Below are positions 54,135 through 63,353 of a stretch of DNA of 64,000 nucleotides, piece by piece. The notes under the pieces are model-generated. The model did no database searches and was not told the origin of the DNA. It saw nothing but the letters and a program-made list of their open reading frames with translations. The translations under genes were made by a program, and so were the position numbers. How positions within the stretch are numbered: the first letter of the stretch is position 1; the number at the start of each line of letters is the position of its first letter. Origin of the DNA: Streptomyces sp. NBC_01298 (GTDB lineage: Bacteria; Actinomycetota; Actinomycetes; Streptomycetales; Streptomycetaceae); NCBI RefSeq assembly GCF_035978755.1, contig NZ_CP108414.1, forward strand, positions 4,712,001-4,776,000. Reading direction: 5' to 3'.

Positions 54135-55523
54135 ATGAGTCGTGAGCACCAGACCAAGCTTCAGCTTGGTCCCGTCCCCCGCAACCGCGCCTGGATCGCG
54201 GGAGGTGCCCTGGCCTCGCTGTCCCTCGTACTCGTGGGCATGGCCACCCCCGTCGTCGCGGTGGCCAAGCCGACGCTCACTGCGGTGAGAGCCGCTGTCC
54301 CGTCGGGCGGGGGCGGAGGCGAGGACTGTGAGCCGCACGACGGGCCGCCGCAGGACAGATACCGCGGCGGCGGTGGTGGGGACGAGGACGAGCACGAGCA
54401 CGGCGGCTGGGGGGACGACGAAGGCCGCGAGCACCACGACGGTCACGACCACGGGTGTCCGCCGGCCGGCCCGACCGGGCCAACGGGACCCACGGGACCG
54501 GCAGGACCCTCTGGCGCGACGGGCGCCACCGGCGCCACCGGCGCGACGGGCGCGACGGGCGCGACGGGCGCGACGGGCGCCACGGGGGTTGATGGTGCGA
54601 CGGGTCCGACCGGCCCGACGGGTCCGGCGGGTGTCGATGGTGCGACGGGCCCGACGGGCCCGACGGGCCCGACGGGTGCTGACGGGGCGACGGGTCCGAC
54701 GGGTCCGACGGGTCCGACGGGTGCCGATGGTGCGACCGGTGCGACAGGCGCTACGGGTGCTGACGGTGCGACCGGCCCGACGGGTGCTGATGGTGCGACC
54801 GGCGCTACGGGTGCGGACGGTGCCACGGGCGCTACGGGTGCCGATGGTCCGACCGGCCCGACGGGTGCTGATGGCGCGACCGGTGCTACGGGTGCGGACG
54901 GTGCCACGGGTCCGACGGGTGCTGATGGCCCGACTGGGGCGACGGGTGCTGATGGTGCGACCGGTGCCACTGGCGCGACGGGTGCCACGGGTGCGACCGG
55001 CGCCACCGGTCCTGTCTCGCAGTGCAACGCCATCGCCGCCTACAAGCCCAGCGCCTCCCGCGAGATCAAAGCGGTGATGATCAACGGGATCGCGCACGTC
55101 GGTATCCGAGGTCTCGGGAACCCCAACACGCCCTTCGACTGGCACAACTTGACCAACGCCGCGCGCAACCCGAACTACCCGTCCGGGATCGCGTGCGGCA
55201 TCGCCGTCGACGAGCACGCCAACGGGGCGAACATCGAGATCTCGACCACCACCGGGCAGGTATGGGAGACCTTCTGCGCGATCGATAACCCCACTCCGTC
55301 CCTGGATTGCGGGACCGCGGCGCCGGGAACACCGCACCCGTGGGTGCAGATCACCCCCGGCCCCACGAGCGCCCCCGCGCGGACCGTGGCGGCCAGGGAC
55401 ATGTTCCTCCAGAAGCCCCAGGCGATGAAGCCCGACTTCAAGAACAAGGTCGCCAAGAAGCCGGCGGCGAAGACGCCGGCCGCCAAGCACACGGCGCCGA
55501 AGGGCAACAAGCACCGCGGGTAG
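54135..55523 (+). CDS. Collagen-like secreted or surface protein 1
   Basis: A 462-residue protein with an N-terminal signal or anchor ([20 protein letters not shown], cleavage near VAVAKP), a His/Asp/Glu-rich region (about 60-108) and 61 uninterrupted Gly-X-Y triplets (residues 112-294). These are almost only [15 protein letters not shown] and GPS, so a trimeric collagen helix is likely. A C-terminal globular domain begins at [15 protein letters not shown]; it has cysteines and the GIACGI and TTTGQV motifs also found in the paralogue at 56985. A Lys/Ala/Pro-rich tail ends it. No LPXTG is seen. Confidence 0.9.
   Translation: MSREHQTKLQLGPVPRNRAWIAGGALASLSLVLVGMATPVVAVAKPTLTAVRAAVPSGGGGGEDCEPHDGPPQDRYRGGGGGDEDEHEHGGWGDDEGREHHDGHDHGCPPAGPTGPTGPTGPAGPSGATGATGATGATGATGATGATGATGVDGATGPTGPTGPAGVDGATGPTGPTGPTGADGATGPTGPTGPTGADGATGATGATGADGATGPTGADGATGATGADGATGATGADGPTGPTGADGATGATGADGATGPTGADGPTGATGADGATGATGATGATGATGATGPVSQCNAIAAYKPSASREIKAVMINGIAHVGIRGLGNPNTPFDWHNLTNAARNPNYPSGIACGIAVDEHANGANIEISTTTGQVWETFCAIDNPTPSLDCGTAAPGTPHPWVQITPGPTSAPARTVAARDMFLQKPQAMKPDFKNKVAKKPAAKTPAAKHTAPKGNKHRG
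54468..55016 (+). repeat. Collagen Gly-X-Y repeat tract (61 triplets)
   Basis: The 549-bp tract encodes residues 112-294. Its 9-mer repeats use GGT/GGC with Ala, Pro, Thr or Asp codons. Such repeats can vary in number by recombination or slippage and complicate assembly. Confidence 0.9.
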
Positions 55524-55556
55524 TCCCGGACCGGTGAGCCCGGTGTAAGCAGCAAG

Positions 55557-55603
55557 CGGCCCGGAGCGCCGCCGGACCTCGGTCCGGCCGGTGCTCCGGG
55601 CCG
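55557..55603 (+). terminator. Terminator after collagen-like gene 1
   Basis: CGGCCCGGAGC (55557-55567) pairs with GCTCCGGGCCG (55593-55603), and GCCGGACC/GGTCCGGC extends the stem. It lies 34 bases after the stop and separates this gene from the aldo/keto reductase gene. Confidence 0.85.
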
Positions 55604-55678
55604 CCGCACGTTCGGTACCCACAAGGGGCTTGGCGGGGGCTTGCGCTCGAGCGCGCTCCAACTTTTACAGTGCGGCCC

Positions 55679-56734
55679 ATGAGCATGCGATACCGAATTC
55701 TGGGTGGGACCGGCATCGAGGTCAGCACGCACTGCCTCGGCACGATGATGTTCGGCGCGGTCGGCAATCCGGATCACGGGGACTGCGCCCGGATCATCCA
55801 TGCCGCGCTCGATCACGGGATCAACTTCGTGGACACCGCGGACATGTACTCGGCCGGGGAGTCCGAGACGATCGTGGGCAAGGCCCTCAAGGGCCGGCGG
55901 GACGACGTCGTACTCGCGACCAAGGTGCACTTCCAGATGGGCGAGGGGCGCAACCGCAGCGGGAACTCCCGGCGCTGGATCGTGCGTGCCGTCGAGGACA
56001 GCCTGCGCCGGCTGGACACGGACTGGATCGACCTCTACCAGGTGCACCGCCCCGACCAGGGCACGGACGTCGAGGAGACCCTGTCCGTCCTCGGTGATCT
56101 GGTCCGGGCCGGCAAGATACGCGCCTTCGGCTGCTCCACCTTCCCGGCCGAGGAGATCGTCGAGGCGCACCACGTCGCCGAACGGCGGGCTCTGCCGAGG
56201 TTCCGGACCGAGCAGCCGCCGTACTCGATCCTCGCGCGCGGGATCGAGAGCAGTGTGCTCCCGGTCGCCCGGAGATACGGGATGGGCGTCCTGACCTGGA
56301 GCCCGCTCGCGTCGGGATTCCTGAGCGGGAAGTACCGGCTCGGCAACGCCATCGACATGACCTCGGGGCGTGCGGCTCTGGCGCCCGCCCGCTTCGACCC
56401 CGCGATCCCGGGCAACGTCGCGAAGCTGGAGGCCGTGGAGCAGCTGGTGGAGCTCGCCGACTCCATTGGCTGCACGCTGCCCGAGCTGGCAGTGGCCTTC
56501 CCGCTGGCGCATCCCGCCGTCACCTCTGTGATCACGGGGCCGCGGACCATGGAGCAGCTGGAAGCCCTGGTGAAGGGCGCGGCACTGGTCCTCGATGACG
56601 CGACCCTCGACCGGATCGACGAGATCGTGGAGCCGGGCCGGAATCTGTACCACCCGGACGGCGCGTGGCGCTCCCCGGCGCTGGCGGACGTCACGCAGCG
56701 CAGGCGGCTGCCGGGAGACCGGTCCGCCGGTTGA
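55679..56734 (+). CDS. Aldo/keto reductase
   Basis: A 351-residue NADPH-dependent oxidoreductase of the AKR (beta/alpha)8 family. MRYRILGGTGIEVSTHCLGT start; NFVDTADMYSAGESETIVGK contains the Asp and Tyr of the catalytic set, with Lys in VLATKVHFQMG and His in YQVHRPDQ. The substrate is unknown. ATG 55679 is preferred over GTG 55670 and ATG 55685. It lies between the two collagen-like genes, and two parS sites follow its stop. Confidence 0.9.
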   Translation: MSMRYRILGGTGIEVSTHCLGTMMFGAVGNPDHGDCARIIHAALDHGINFVDTADMYSAGESETIVGKALKGRRDDVVLATKVHFQMGEGRNRSGNSRRWIVRAVEDSLRRLDTDWIDLYQVHRPDQGTDVEETLSVLGDLVRAGKIRAFGCSTFPAEEIVEAHHVAERRALPRFRTEQPPYSILARGIESSVLPVARRYGMGVLTWSPLASGFLSGKYRLGNAIDMTSGRAALAPARFDPAIPGNVAKLEAVEQLVELADSIGCTLPELAVAFPLAHPAVTSVITGPRTMEQLEALVKGAALVLDDATLDRIDEIVEPGRNLYHPDGAWRSPALADVTQRRRLPGDRSAG

Positions 56735-56752
56735 TCGGGCAGCCGCTCCGAT

Positions 56753-56766
56753 GTTTCACGTGAAAC
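56753..56766. other. parS: parS site 11
   Basis: Exact GTTTCACGTGAAAC, 18 bases after the aldo/keto reductase stop. The perfect palindrome is 16 bp. Paired with site 12, 24 bp away. Confidence 0.95.
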
Positions 56767-56776
56767 AGCGACGGGT

Positions 56777-56790
56777 GTTTCACGTGAAAC
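56777..56790. other. parS: parS site 12
   Basis: Exact GTTTCACGTGAAAC, about 195 bases upstream of collagen-like gene 2 and so within its probable promoter region. Confidence 0.95.
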
Positions 56791-56984
56791 ATGGCGTATG
56801 CGACGCGGCCCCGGGTGGCCGTGCGGCAGGCCGCCAAGTGGCCGTGTGCGCTGCGCCGTTCCGCTGACAGATGGGCGCGCCGGTCGGACTCGAGGCGTCG
56901 GGGTCCTCAAGATGGCCCGCGGAGACCGGTCGTACGTCCGGGCTTCGCAGGTCGATTCGATCCGGTGTGTGCGAGGAGCGGTAC

Positions 56985-57851
56985 ATGAGTTCTGAGAACA
57001 AGGCCCGCGTCTACCTGGGGCCGCTGCCCCGACGAGCCGGCTGGCTGACGGGAGGCACGCTCGCCACGGTGGCGCTCGTGCTGGCCGGTCTGGCGACCCC
57101 GGCGGTCGCGCTGGCCGAGGCGCCGGCGGGAGGGGACCACTGCAAGGCCCAGCGCCACCGAGCGGGCGTACCGGCGCAGGCGCCGGTGGCCGGTGGTGGT
57201 CACGGAGACGACTGCAAGGTGGGTCCGACGGGCCCGCGCGGCCCGCGCGGACCCAAGGGTGCGACGGGTCCCACCGGCCCCCGGGGCGCGACCGGAGCGA
57301 CGGGCCCGACCGGGCCGCGCGGCTACCCCGGTGCCACCGGCGCGACGGGAGCCACCGGTTCCACGGGCGCCACCGGTCCGACCGGTCCGACGGGTCCGAC
57401 GGGTGCGACCGGCGCCTCGGGTACCAACGGGGCGACGGGCGCGACCGGACCCACCGGTCCCTGCAGTGACATCGACAGCTACTCGCCCTCGAACACCGAG
57501 GACTTCCACGCCGCCCTCACGGGCGGCGTCGCCTACGCCGGGCGGGCGTCCACGCCGGGCGGCGTGCCGGTCTGGCAGAACATCAGCGACGCTGACGACA
57601 ATCCGGGCTTCCCCGTCGGAATTGCCTGCGGCATCTCCATCGCGGCCCAGGGCAATGACGCGTACATCAAGGTGCTGACCACGACCGGTCAGGTGTTCCA
57701 GACGCACGGTGACACCATGGGCGGCACCTTCGTCTGGGACGAGGCCTGGACCCAGCTCCTGCCGGCGCCGAACCCGGCGATCGGACTGCGCGGCAAGAGC
57801 GTCGAGTGGAAGGGCGACCTGGCCTACTCGGGCTCGCCGAACGGCCAGTAG
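56985..57851 (+). CDS. Collagen-like secreted or surface protein 2
   Basis: A 288-residue paralogue of the protein at 54135. Its signal or anchor ([20 protein letters not shown]) and the preceding LGPLPRR match [10 protein letters not shown] in the first copy. A Cys/His-rich stretch (DHCKAQRH) precedes 27 Gly-X-Y triplets (residues 80-160, ending GPC), with Arg and Lys in early Y positions. The C-terminal domain ([20 protein letters not shown] onward) shares the [13 protein letters not shown] and TTTGQVF motifs with the first copy. GAGGAG precedes ATG 56985. The gap 56735-56984 holds two parS sites. Confidence 0.9.
   Translation: MSSENKARVYLGPLPRRAGWLTGGTLATVALVLAGLATPAVALAEAPAGGDHCKAQRHRAGVPAQAPVAGGGHGDDCKVGPTGPRGPRGPKGATGPTGPRGATGATGPTGPRGYPGATGATGATGSTGATGPTGPTGPTGATGASGTNGATGATGPTGPCSDIDSYSPSNTEDFHAALTGGVAYAGRASTPGGVPVWQNISDADDNPGFPVGIACGISIAAQGNDAYIKVLTTTGQVFQTHGDTMGGTFVWDEAWTQLLPAPNPAIGLRGKSVEWKGDLAYSGSPNGQ
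57222..57464 (+). repeat. Collagen Gly-X-Y tract (27 triplets)
   Basis: The 243-bp tract encodes GPT, GPR, GAT and related triplets with one GYP and one GTN. It is shorter and more varied than that of the first collagen-like gene. Confidence 0.88.
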
Positions 57852-57854
57852 CGC

Positions 57855-58667
57855 TCACTTCGGATCGGTCTCCGGGCCGCCGAAGTCCGGACTGGTGAAG
57901 TCCGGAGACGAGTAGCCGGGACGGGGCCCCTCCGCTGGGGCGCCCGGACTGGTGAAATCGGGCCGGGTGTATCCCAGGTTGGGGATGCGCCCGGCTCCCG
58001 GCTTTCTGGGGGCCGGGAGGCCGGCCCCGGCGCTGGGATCGGCCAGCGCGTCCCGGAGGAACGGCACGATGCCCCGCTCCAGCAGGGCGTTGCGCCAGGC
58101 TTCCCGGGCTCGTGCCACTTCGTCGGGTACCGCCTCGGTCTCGTCCGCAGCCACCTCGGTGGAACTGTTGCGGACGGCCGTGACGAGCAGTCCGATCACG
58201 GCGAAGAGCAGCGCGGCGGCGGTGAGCCCGCCGAACAGCCAGCCCGCCGTCAGCATCGTGTCGGCGAAGGCGGGTTCGGGTTCGATCATCTTCAGGATGT
58301 AGCCCACCAGCAGGAAGATCAGCATGGCGGTGCCGGCCAGGACCGGCGCGAGGACCGCGACCACGGCGCTGACGCCCGCGCCGCCGCCCTGCCCGTCGCC
58401 CTCCTCCCCCGTGCTTCCGGGGGTGGACAGGATCTCGTTCTGCCGTTCTTTGCGGACCTTCACGTAATGGTCGTACTCGGCCGCGGCCGCGGCTGTCAGC
58501 AGCCCGGTGGCCCCCATGGCCATGGTGCGCAGCTGTTCGGCGTTCAGCCGTTCGCCGAGGGCGGCGAGCTCGGGCCTGGCGTTCGCCGTGCGCAGCGCCT
58601 CGTCGAGGAGCCGATCGAACTCCGGTCGGTCTTCGGTGAGCAGGTGCGGAGCGCTGGTCATGTGCAT
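57855..58667 (-). CDS. Conserved membrane protein with PDF-repeat C-terminus
   Basis: A 270-residue protein. An N-terminal helical domain (about 10-85, LLDEALRTANARPELAALGE) is followed by two membrane helices (about 100-125, LAPVLAGTAMLIFLLVGYI, and about 140-165, FGGLTAAALLFAVIGLLV). The cytoplasmic or external C-terminus has repeats of the type RPDFTSPG, SPDFTSPD and PDFGGPE (about 235-270). I do not recognise the family beyond conserved Streptomyces proteins. GGAGCAT precedes ATG 58667; ATG 58661 is possible. Confidence 0.75.
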   Translation of the reverse strand: MHMTSAPHLLTEDRPEFDRLLDEALRTANARPELAALGERLNAEQLRTMAMGATGLLTAAAAAEYDHYVKVRKERQNEILSTPGSTGEEGDGQGGGAGVSAVVAVLAPVLAGTAMLIFLLVGYILKMIEPEPAFADTMLTAGWLFGGLTAAALLFAVIGLLVTAVRNSSTEVAADETEAVPDEVARAREAWRNALLERGIVPFLRDALADPSAGAGLPAPRKPGAGRIPNLGYTRPDFTSPGAPAEGPRPGYSSPDFTSPDFGGPETDPK

Positions 58668-58815
58668 CCCCCGATGCTCCGTAGGGACCGGTATGCCCGC
58701 GTAGAACGGGGCGCCGGCACAAACGGAGGAGAGCCTGCTACGGATAGAGCGATGGTAGAGCGCCCACGCCGTACGTAGACAGGGGCTTTCCGGAAATACC
58801 CAGCTCCGGGAAGCC

Positions 58816-60075
58816 TCAGTCGTTCAGCGGGAGTTGCACGACGAGCAGTTTGCCCGCCATCGTCACGCCACCATCCATCGCGATGGCCAGGCCTTCCGCG
58901 TAGACGTGCGGGCCGACGACGGCCTCGGGGCCGTGTGCGCCGTCACCGTCCTCGGTGCCCACCTCGCCCAGCAGGTACGGGATGGGGCTGTGGCCGTGTA
59001 CGACGCGGCTGCCGCCGTAGGTGCCGATGAGTTCGCGGACGGCCTGGGGGCCGGTCTCCTCGTCTCGGAAGGCGAAGCGCTTGGTGAACTTGCGGAACAG
59101 GTCCCAGGTGATGTCGGCGTCGTTGCGGTTGAGCAGCTCGTGGATGGTGTCGTTGACGTCCTCGACCGAGTCGCCGTAGTCGAGGTAGGCGGTGGTGTCC
59201 GAGTGGAGGAGCAGATGGTCCTCCACCAGGACCGCCGCGTCCAGCCGGGACATCCACTGGAGGTGGACGTCCTGCAGCCGGTCCATGTCGGTGCGCTGGC
59301 CGCCGTTGAGGAGCCAGGCGGCCTGGAAGGTGGCGGTGCCGGCGCCGGAGACGATGGGAGTGTCCCCGAACCGCTTGGCGCCGATGAGCAGCAGCTCGTG
59401 GTTGCCCATGAGGGCCTTGCAGTAGCCGCCCGCCGCGGCGGCTTCGGCGGAGAGCCGCATGACGAGGTCGATGACCCCGATGCCGTCGGGGCCGCGGTCG
59501 GTGAAGTCGCCGAGGAACCAGAGCCGGGCGTTGCCGGCGGACCAGTTGCGGTCGGCGTCGATGAGCCCCTGGAACTGCAGTTCGGCGACGAGTTCGTCGA
59601 TGTAGCCGTGCACGTCGCCGACGACGTAGAGCGGGCCGGGACCCTCGCCGGGCGTCTCCTGCGGTACGTACTGGATCTGGACGGTGTCGCCGGGGCCGCC
59701 GAGGGCGCCGCGCCCGATGATGGGGAGGTCGCGCTGGGTCGGCGTGTACTCCTCGGGGTCGCTCTCCTCGGAGACGTGACCCATCGGGCGTCCGACGGGC
59801 TCCCCGTGGGCGCCGTACGGGGCTTCGTGGCCGTATCCGTGCTGCGCGGGAACGGGAAGCGGGACGGGAGCCGGCACGGGAGCCGGGCCCGCGTCGTAGT
59901 ACGCGGGGTACTCGCCGTAGACGGGGGCGTCCGCCCCGAGCCCCGCGGAGCCCGCCGCCGCGATTGCTGCGGATCCCGGGAGCGCGGTATGCGAGGCGGG
60001 TTCGGCGACCGGCAACCGGAAGTCCCGCTCGGTGTCCGTCCGCACCGCGGGTCCCTGACCGGCCCCCTGAGTCAT
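58816..60075 (-). CDS. Calcineurin-type metallophosphoesterase
   Basis: A 419-residue protein with a Pro/Tyr/Glu-rich N-terminal part (about 1-135) and a metallophosphoesterase domain. The metal motifs are VVGDVHGYID, LGDFTDRGPD, MGNHELLLIG and RVVHGHSPIPY, matching GDxHG, GDxxDRG, GNHE and GHS/T. These are the PP1-like serine/threonine or bis-nucleoside phosphatases. ATG 60075 was chosen because GGAGGGG lies upstream; an in-frame GTG at 60108 is possible. The probable substrate is a phosphoprotein or nucleotide. Confidence 0.9.
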   Translation of the reverse strand: MTQGAGQGPAVRTDTERDFRLPVAEPASHTALPGSAAIAAAGSAGLGADAPVYGEYPAYYDAGPAPVPAPVPLPVPAQHGYGHEAPYGAHGEPVGRPMGHVSEESDPEEYTPTQRDLPIIGRGALGGPGDTVQIQYVPQETPGEGPGPLYVVGDVHGYIDELVAELQFQGLIDADRNWSAGNARLWFLGDFTDRGPDGIGVIDLVMRLSAEAAAAGGYCKALMGNHELLLIGAKRFGDTPIVSGAGTATFQAAWLLNGGQRTDMDRLQDVHLQWMSRLDAAVLVEDHLLLHSDTTAYLDYGDSVEDVNDTIHELLNRNDADITWDLFRKFTKRFAFRDEETGPQAVRELIGTYGGSRVVHGHSPIPYLLGEVGTEDGDGAHGPEAVVGPHVYAEGLAIAMDGGVTMAGKLLVVQLPLND

Positions 60076-60111
60076 CGACCCCTCCACCACCGTCGCGCTG
60101 CCGTACACCTG

Positions 60112-60142
60112 CGGACCCTCCCGCTACTGGGCGGAGGGTCCG
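60112..60142 (-). terminator. Candidate terminator between lacI-like and phosphoesterase genes
   Basis: GGACCCTCC (60113-60121) pairs with GGAGGGTCC (60133-60141), extended by one pair on each side, around an 11-base loop. It lies in the 196-bp gap after the lacI-like gene and just before the phosphoesterase leader. Confidence 0.6.
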
Positions 60143-60304
60143 TGATGTCGTGCGCCCATCATAGGAATGCAGCTCGCGCTCTGTGACGCACCAGGGGTGG
60201 TGAATCCTGGCGGGCGCCGGTCTTTCCTGCTGGTTTCTCCCGATATGGGTGTTGCTGAAATCCTCGGCGGGACCTGCGGCCCCGCCGTTGGGCCGGCGCG
60301 GGGG

Positions 60305-61420
60305 TCAGTCCTGGGCCGGGGATCGGGGCGGGCTGACGGTCGTACGGGGCTGCCTGCGCTGGGACGAGGTACGAATGATCAGCTCGGTCGGGATGACCTG
60401 TTCGACGGGTCCGTCCGTGTCGACGCCCTCGATGGCGTCGATGAGCAGCTGGACGACGGCGGTGCCGATGCGGCGCGGTTTGAGGGACAGGGTGGTGATG
60501 GGCGGCTCGGTGGTGGCGTACACGGTGGATTCGCTGCAGCACACGAGCAGCAGATCCTCGGGAACGCGCAGGCCGTAGCGCCGGGCGGCGGCGAGCAGGT
60601 CGGTGCCGTTGGGGTCGAACAGGCCGTAGACGGCGTCGGGCCGGTCGGGCCGGGCCAGGAGCCGGTCGGCGGCGACGGCGCCGGCGCACGGATCGTGGGC
60701 GGGGTAGGACTCGTAGACGGGGTCCTGGCCCACGCGCTCGCACCAGCGCAGGTAGGCCGTCGTGGAGAGGCGGGTGTAGGTGTCGGTGGTGGTGCCGGTC
60801 AGGAGCCCGATGCGGCGGGCTCCGGCGGCGGCTAGGTGGTCGAGGAGTCCGAGGACGGCGGCCTCGTGGTCGTTGTCGACCCAGGCGGTGACGGGGAGTG
60901 AGCCGGCGGGGCGTCCGTCGGAGACGACGGGCAGACCCTGGCGGACCAGTTCGGTGACGACGGGATCGTGGTCGGAGGGGTCGATGACGACGGTGCCGTC
61001 GAGGGCCACGTTGGACCAGACGTCGTGTCGGGAGGTGGCGGGGAGGATGACGAGGGCGTAGCCGCGAGCGAGTGCGGCGGAGGTGGCGGCCCTGGCCATC
61101 TCGGCGAAGTACGCGAATTCGGTGAAGGTGAAAGGTTCATCCCCGTACGTGGTCACGGTCAGGCCGATGAGGCCCGACTTGCCGGTACGGAGGGTGCGGG
61201 CCGCCGCGGAGGGGCGGTAGCCCAGTCGGTCCGCGACTTCGCGGACGTGGCGGCGGGTGGCGTCCGGCAGCCGTCCCTTCCCGTTGAGGGCGTCGGAGAC
61301 GGTCGTGATCGAGACGCCCGCCGCGGCGGCCACGTCCCTGATGCCCGCCCGGCCTTGTCGGCCGGCGGCCCGCCGGGTGGTCTCGGTCCGGCTCACCTGA
61401 TGCTTCCCTGCTGCTGTCAT
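60305..61420 (-). CDS. LacI-family transcriptional regulator
   Basis: A 371-residue protein. The DNA-binding domain begins at GIRDVAAAAGVSITTVSDAL with LNGKGRLPDATRRHV, followed by the hinge GYRPSAAARTLRTGKSGLIG. A periplasmic-binding-like effector domain spans the remaining ~300 residues, so a sugar or nucleoside effector is likely. A basic N-terminal extension of about 25 residues precedes the HTH. ATG 61420 is a reasonable start; GTG further in is possible. The target genes are unknown, possibly divergent hisC or its own gene. Confidence 0.9.
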   Translation of the reverse strand: MTAAGKHQVSRTETTRRAAGRQGRAGIRDVAAAAGVSITTVSDALNGKGRLPDATRRHVREVADRLGYRPSAAARTLRTGKSGLIGLTVTTYGDEPFTFTEFAYFAEMARAATSAALARGYALVILPATSRHDVWSNVALDGTVVIDPSDHDPVVTELVRQGLPVVSDGRPAGSLPVTAWVDNDHEAAVLGLLDHLAAAGARRIGLLTGTTTDTYTRLSTTAYLRWCERVGQDPVYESYPAHDPCAGAVAADRLLARPDRPDAVYGLFDPNGTDLLAAARRYGLRVPEDLLLVCCSESTVYATTEPPITTLSLKPRRIGTAVVQLLIDAIEGVDTDGPVEQVIPTELIIRTSSQRRQPRTTVSPPRSPAQD

Positions 61421-61652
61421 GGCGAGCCGATAGTAGGGCTCGGTGGGCAGGGCGGTCCGGATGCATATGCACGCGTTGACAGGCACGATTCTGCATGGTT
61501 CGCCACCCCCAATGACCTTGGAAATGAAGGCGATTGGTCACGAGGGGTGTCTGGTGCCCTTGTCGACGGGACCGTGCATGCCAAAACGGAGCGCTCTCGT
61601 GCTCGGCTCAACTCACCTGTACGAGGGACGCGCGCCACGGCGCAGGCCACCG

Positions 61653-61674
61653 GCGCACGCATATATGCGTGCGC
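61653..61674. promoter_or_regulatory. 22-bp perfect palindrome upstream of hisC
   Basis: The 11-base arm GCGCACGCATA (61653-61663) is followed exactly by its reverse complement. It lies in the 362-bp gap 61421-61782 between the divergent lacI-like and hisC genes, about 109 bp before hisC. The gap also has a 10-bp palindrome TGCATATGCA near 61459. Possible operator for the LacI-type protein; not shown. The rest of the gap carries a CATAAGG patch near 61720 that may be a promoter. Confidence 0.7.
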
Positions 61675-61782
61675 TCTCCCGCATTCCAGGCGCCCGCCGT
61701 TCTCGGATGGACGGAATCCTCATAAGGTGAGGAGTATTGAGTCGACGGCGACGTCGTACGGGACGGTCGAGGAGGACCTGCG

Positions 61783-62865
61783 GTGAGCGAGAAGAGCCCG
61801 AAGCTGCGCGCCGAGCTGGACGGCATCCCCACCTACAAGCCCGGGAAGCCCGCGGCAGCGGGCGGCCCGGTCGCGTTCAAGCTGTCCTCGAACGAGAACC
61901 CGTACCCGCCCCTGCCTGGGGTGCTGGAGAGTGCGGTCGCCGCGGCCGGCCACTTCAACCGGTACCCGGACATGGCGTGCACGGGTCTGGTGAACGAGCT
62001 CGCCGAGCGGTTCGGGGTCCCGGTCGAGCACATCGCCACCGGCACCGGCTCGGTCGGGGTCGCGCAGTCGCTGATCCAGTCGACGGCGGGCCCGGGCGAC
62101 GAGGTCATCTACGCCTGGCGGTCTTTCGAGGCTTATCCGATCATCGTGCAGATCTCGGGCGCGACCTCGGTCCAGGTCCCGCTGACCGAGGGGGACGTGC
62201 ACGACCTGGACGCGATGTTCGAGGCGATCACGGAGCGGACCCGCCTGATTTTCGTCTGCAACCCCAACAACCCCACCGGTACCGCTGTGCGCCGTGCCGA
62301 GCTGGAGCGCTTCCTGGACCGGGTGCCCTCCGACATCCTCGTCGTCCTCGACGAGGCCTACAAGGAATTCGTCCGCGACGTCGAGGTTCCGGACGGCATC
62401 GAGCTCTACCGCAACCGCCCCAACGTCGCCGTGCTGCGCACGTTCTCCAAGGCGTACGGCCTCGCCGGCCTGCGCGTCGGCTTCGCGGTGGCGCACGAGC
62501 CGGTGGCCGCGGCGCTGCGCAAGACCGCGGTGCCCTTCGGTGTCAGCCAGCTCGCCCAGGACGCGGCGGTCGCCTCGCTGCGGGCGGAGGACGAGCTGAT
62601 GGGCCGGGTCGGGTCGCTGGTGAGCGAGCGCGCCCGGGTCTACGGGACGCTGCTGGCCCAGGGCTGGACCGTGGTGCCGCAGACGCAGGCCAACTTCGTG
62701 TGGATGCGGCTCGCGGAGCGCACCGCCGACTTCGCGGCGGCCTGCGAGAAGGCCGGCGTGGTGGTCCGGCCCTTCGCGGGCGAGGGCCTGCGGGTCACGA
62801 TCGGCGAGCCCGAGGCGAACGACCTCTTCCTGCACACGGCGGAGGCGTTCTTCAAGGAGCTCTAG
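61783..62865 (+). CDS. hisC: Histidinol-phosphate aminotransferase
   Basis: A 360-residue PLP aminotransferase acting in histidine biosynthesis. The PLP lysine is in [16 protein letters not shown] (about residue 225). [27 protein letters not shown] and [11 protein letters not shown] are signature regions. The GTG start at 61783 follows GGAGG. Streptomyces usually have another hisC in the his operon; this may be the second copy, acting on related aromatic substrates. It stands alone here, divergent from a LacI-type regulator. Confidence 0.9.
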   Translation: MSEKSPKLRAELDGIPTYKPGKPAAAGGPVAFKLSSNENPYPPLPGVLESAVAAAGHFNRYPDMACTGLVNELAERFGVPVEHIATGTGSVGVAQSLIQSTAGPGDEVIYAWRSFEAYPIIVQISGATSVQVPLTEGDVHDLDAMFEAITERTRLIFVCNPNNPTGTAVRRAELERFLDRVPSDILVVLDEAYKEFVRDVEVPDGIELYRNRPNVAVLRTFSKAYGLAGLRVGFAVAHEPVAAALRKTAVPFGVSQLAQDAAVASLRAEDELMGRVGSLVSERARVYGTLLAQGWTVVPQTQANFVWMRLAERTADFAAACEKAGVVVRPFAGEGLRVTIGEPEANDLFLHTAEAFFKEL

Positions 62866-62896
62866 GGCTCCAGGGGACCGGCCGGGCCGTGTGCGG

Positions 62897-63265
62897 TCAG
62901 GCCAGTTCCACGCGGATGGGGTCACCGTCGCGGACGGTGGCCAGCAGGCGGGGGTCGCCGTCGAACGAGCCGAGGACGTTGCACGGGCTCGCCAGGCGGC
63001 TCTCGCCCCCGCGGGAGATCGGGGTGGGGCCGTAGGGGAGCGCGAGCGCGTCGCCCTCGGTCCAGAACGCGACCGTGCCGGGCTCGACGACCTGCTGGGC
63101 GTCGTGCTCCAGGGCCACGGAGACGCCGGTGTCGAAGTAGACCTCCTCGCCCCAGGTGTTCGCGGAAGCGGAAATGGGGAGCGCGTCGGCCAGGGCCTTG
63201 GCGGTCGGGGTCTCGTCGAGCGTTGCGGTGAGCTGGCCCGCGGGCCACAGGAATCGAATCTTCAT
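62897..63265 (-). CDS. Cyclophilin-like fold protein
   Basis: A 122-residue protein that starts MKIRFLWPAGQLTATLDETP and has LALPYGPTPISRGGESRLAS and NVLG, the pattern of the small TM1367-like cyclophilin-fold family, whose biochemical role is unclear. The ATG at 63265 is preferred over ATG 63274, which overlaps a palindrome. It is 31 bases after hisC, in the opposite direction, and has a short operator-like palindrome directly upstream. Confidence 0.75.
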   Translation of the reverse strand: MKIRFLWPAGQLTATLDETPTAKALADALPISASANTWGEEVYFDTGVSVALEHDAQQVVEPGTVAFWTEGDALALPYGPTPISRGGESRLASPCNVLGSFDGDPRLLATVRDGDPIRVELA

Positions 63266-63273
63266 GGGTCGCA

Positions 63274-63290
63274 TTCAACAATCTGTTGAA
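63274..63290. promoter_or_regulatory. Operator-like palindrome upstream of cyclophilin-like gene
   Basis: TTCAACAATCTGTTGAA is a perfect 7-3-7 inverted repeat nine bases upstream of the start at 63265. It is well placed to block translation initiation or transcription. The binding factor is not known; GntR-type regulators often bind such sites. Confidence 0.6.
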
Positions 63291-63353
63291 TTTATTCGCT
63301 AGGGGGGACCCCCCTGAAAGATGCCGACAGCGGTACGACATAATGCTTGTGAA

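Noticed and set aside
54443..55033. A Pro/Val/Ala repeat protein on the minus strand of the collagen tract
   Set aside because: It is the antisense reading of Gly-X-Y repeats; the plus-strand gene has a signal peptide, globular domain and terminator.
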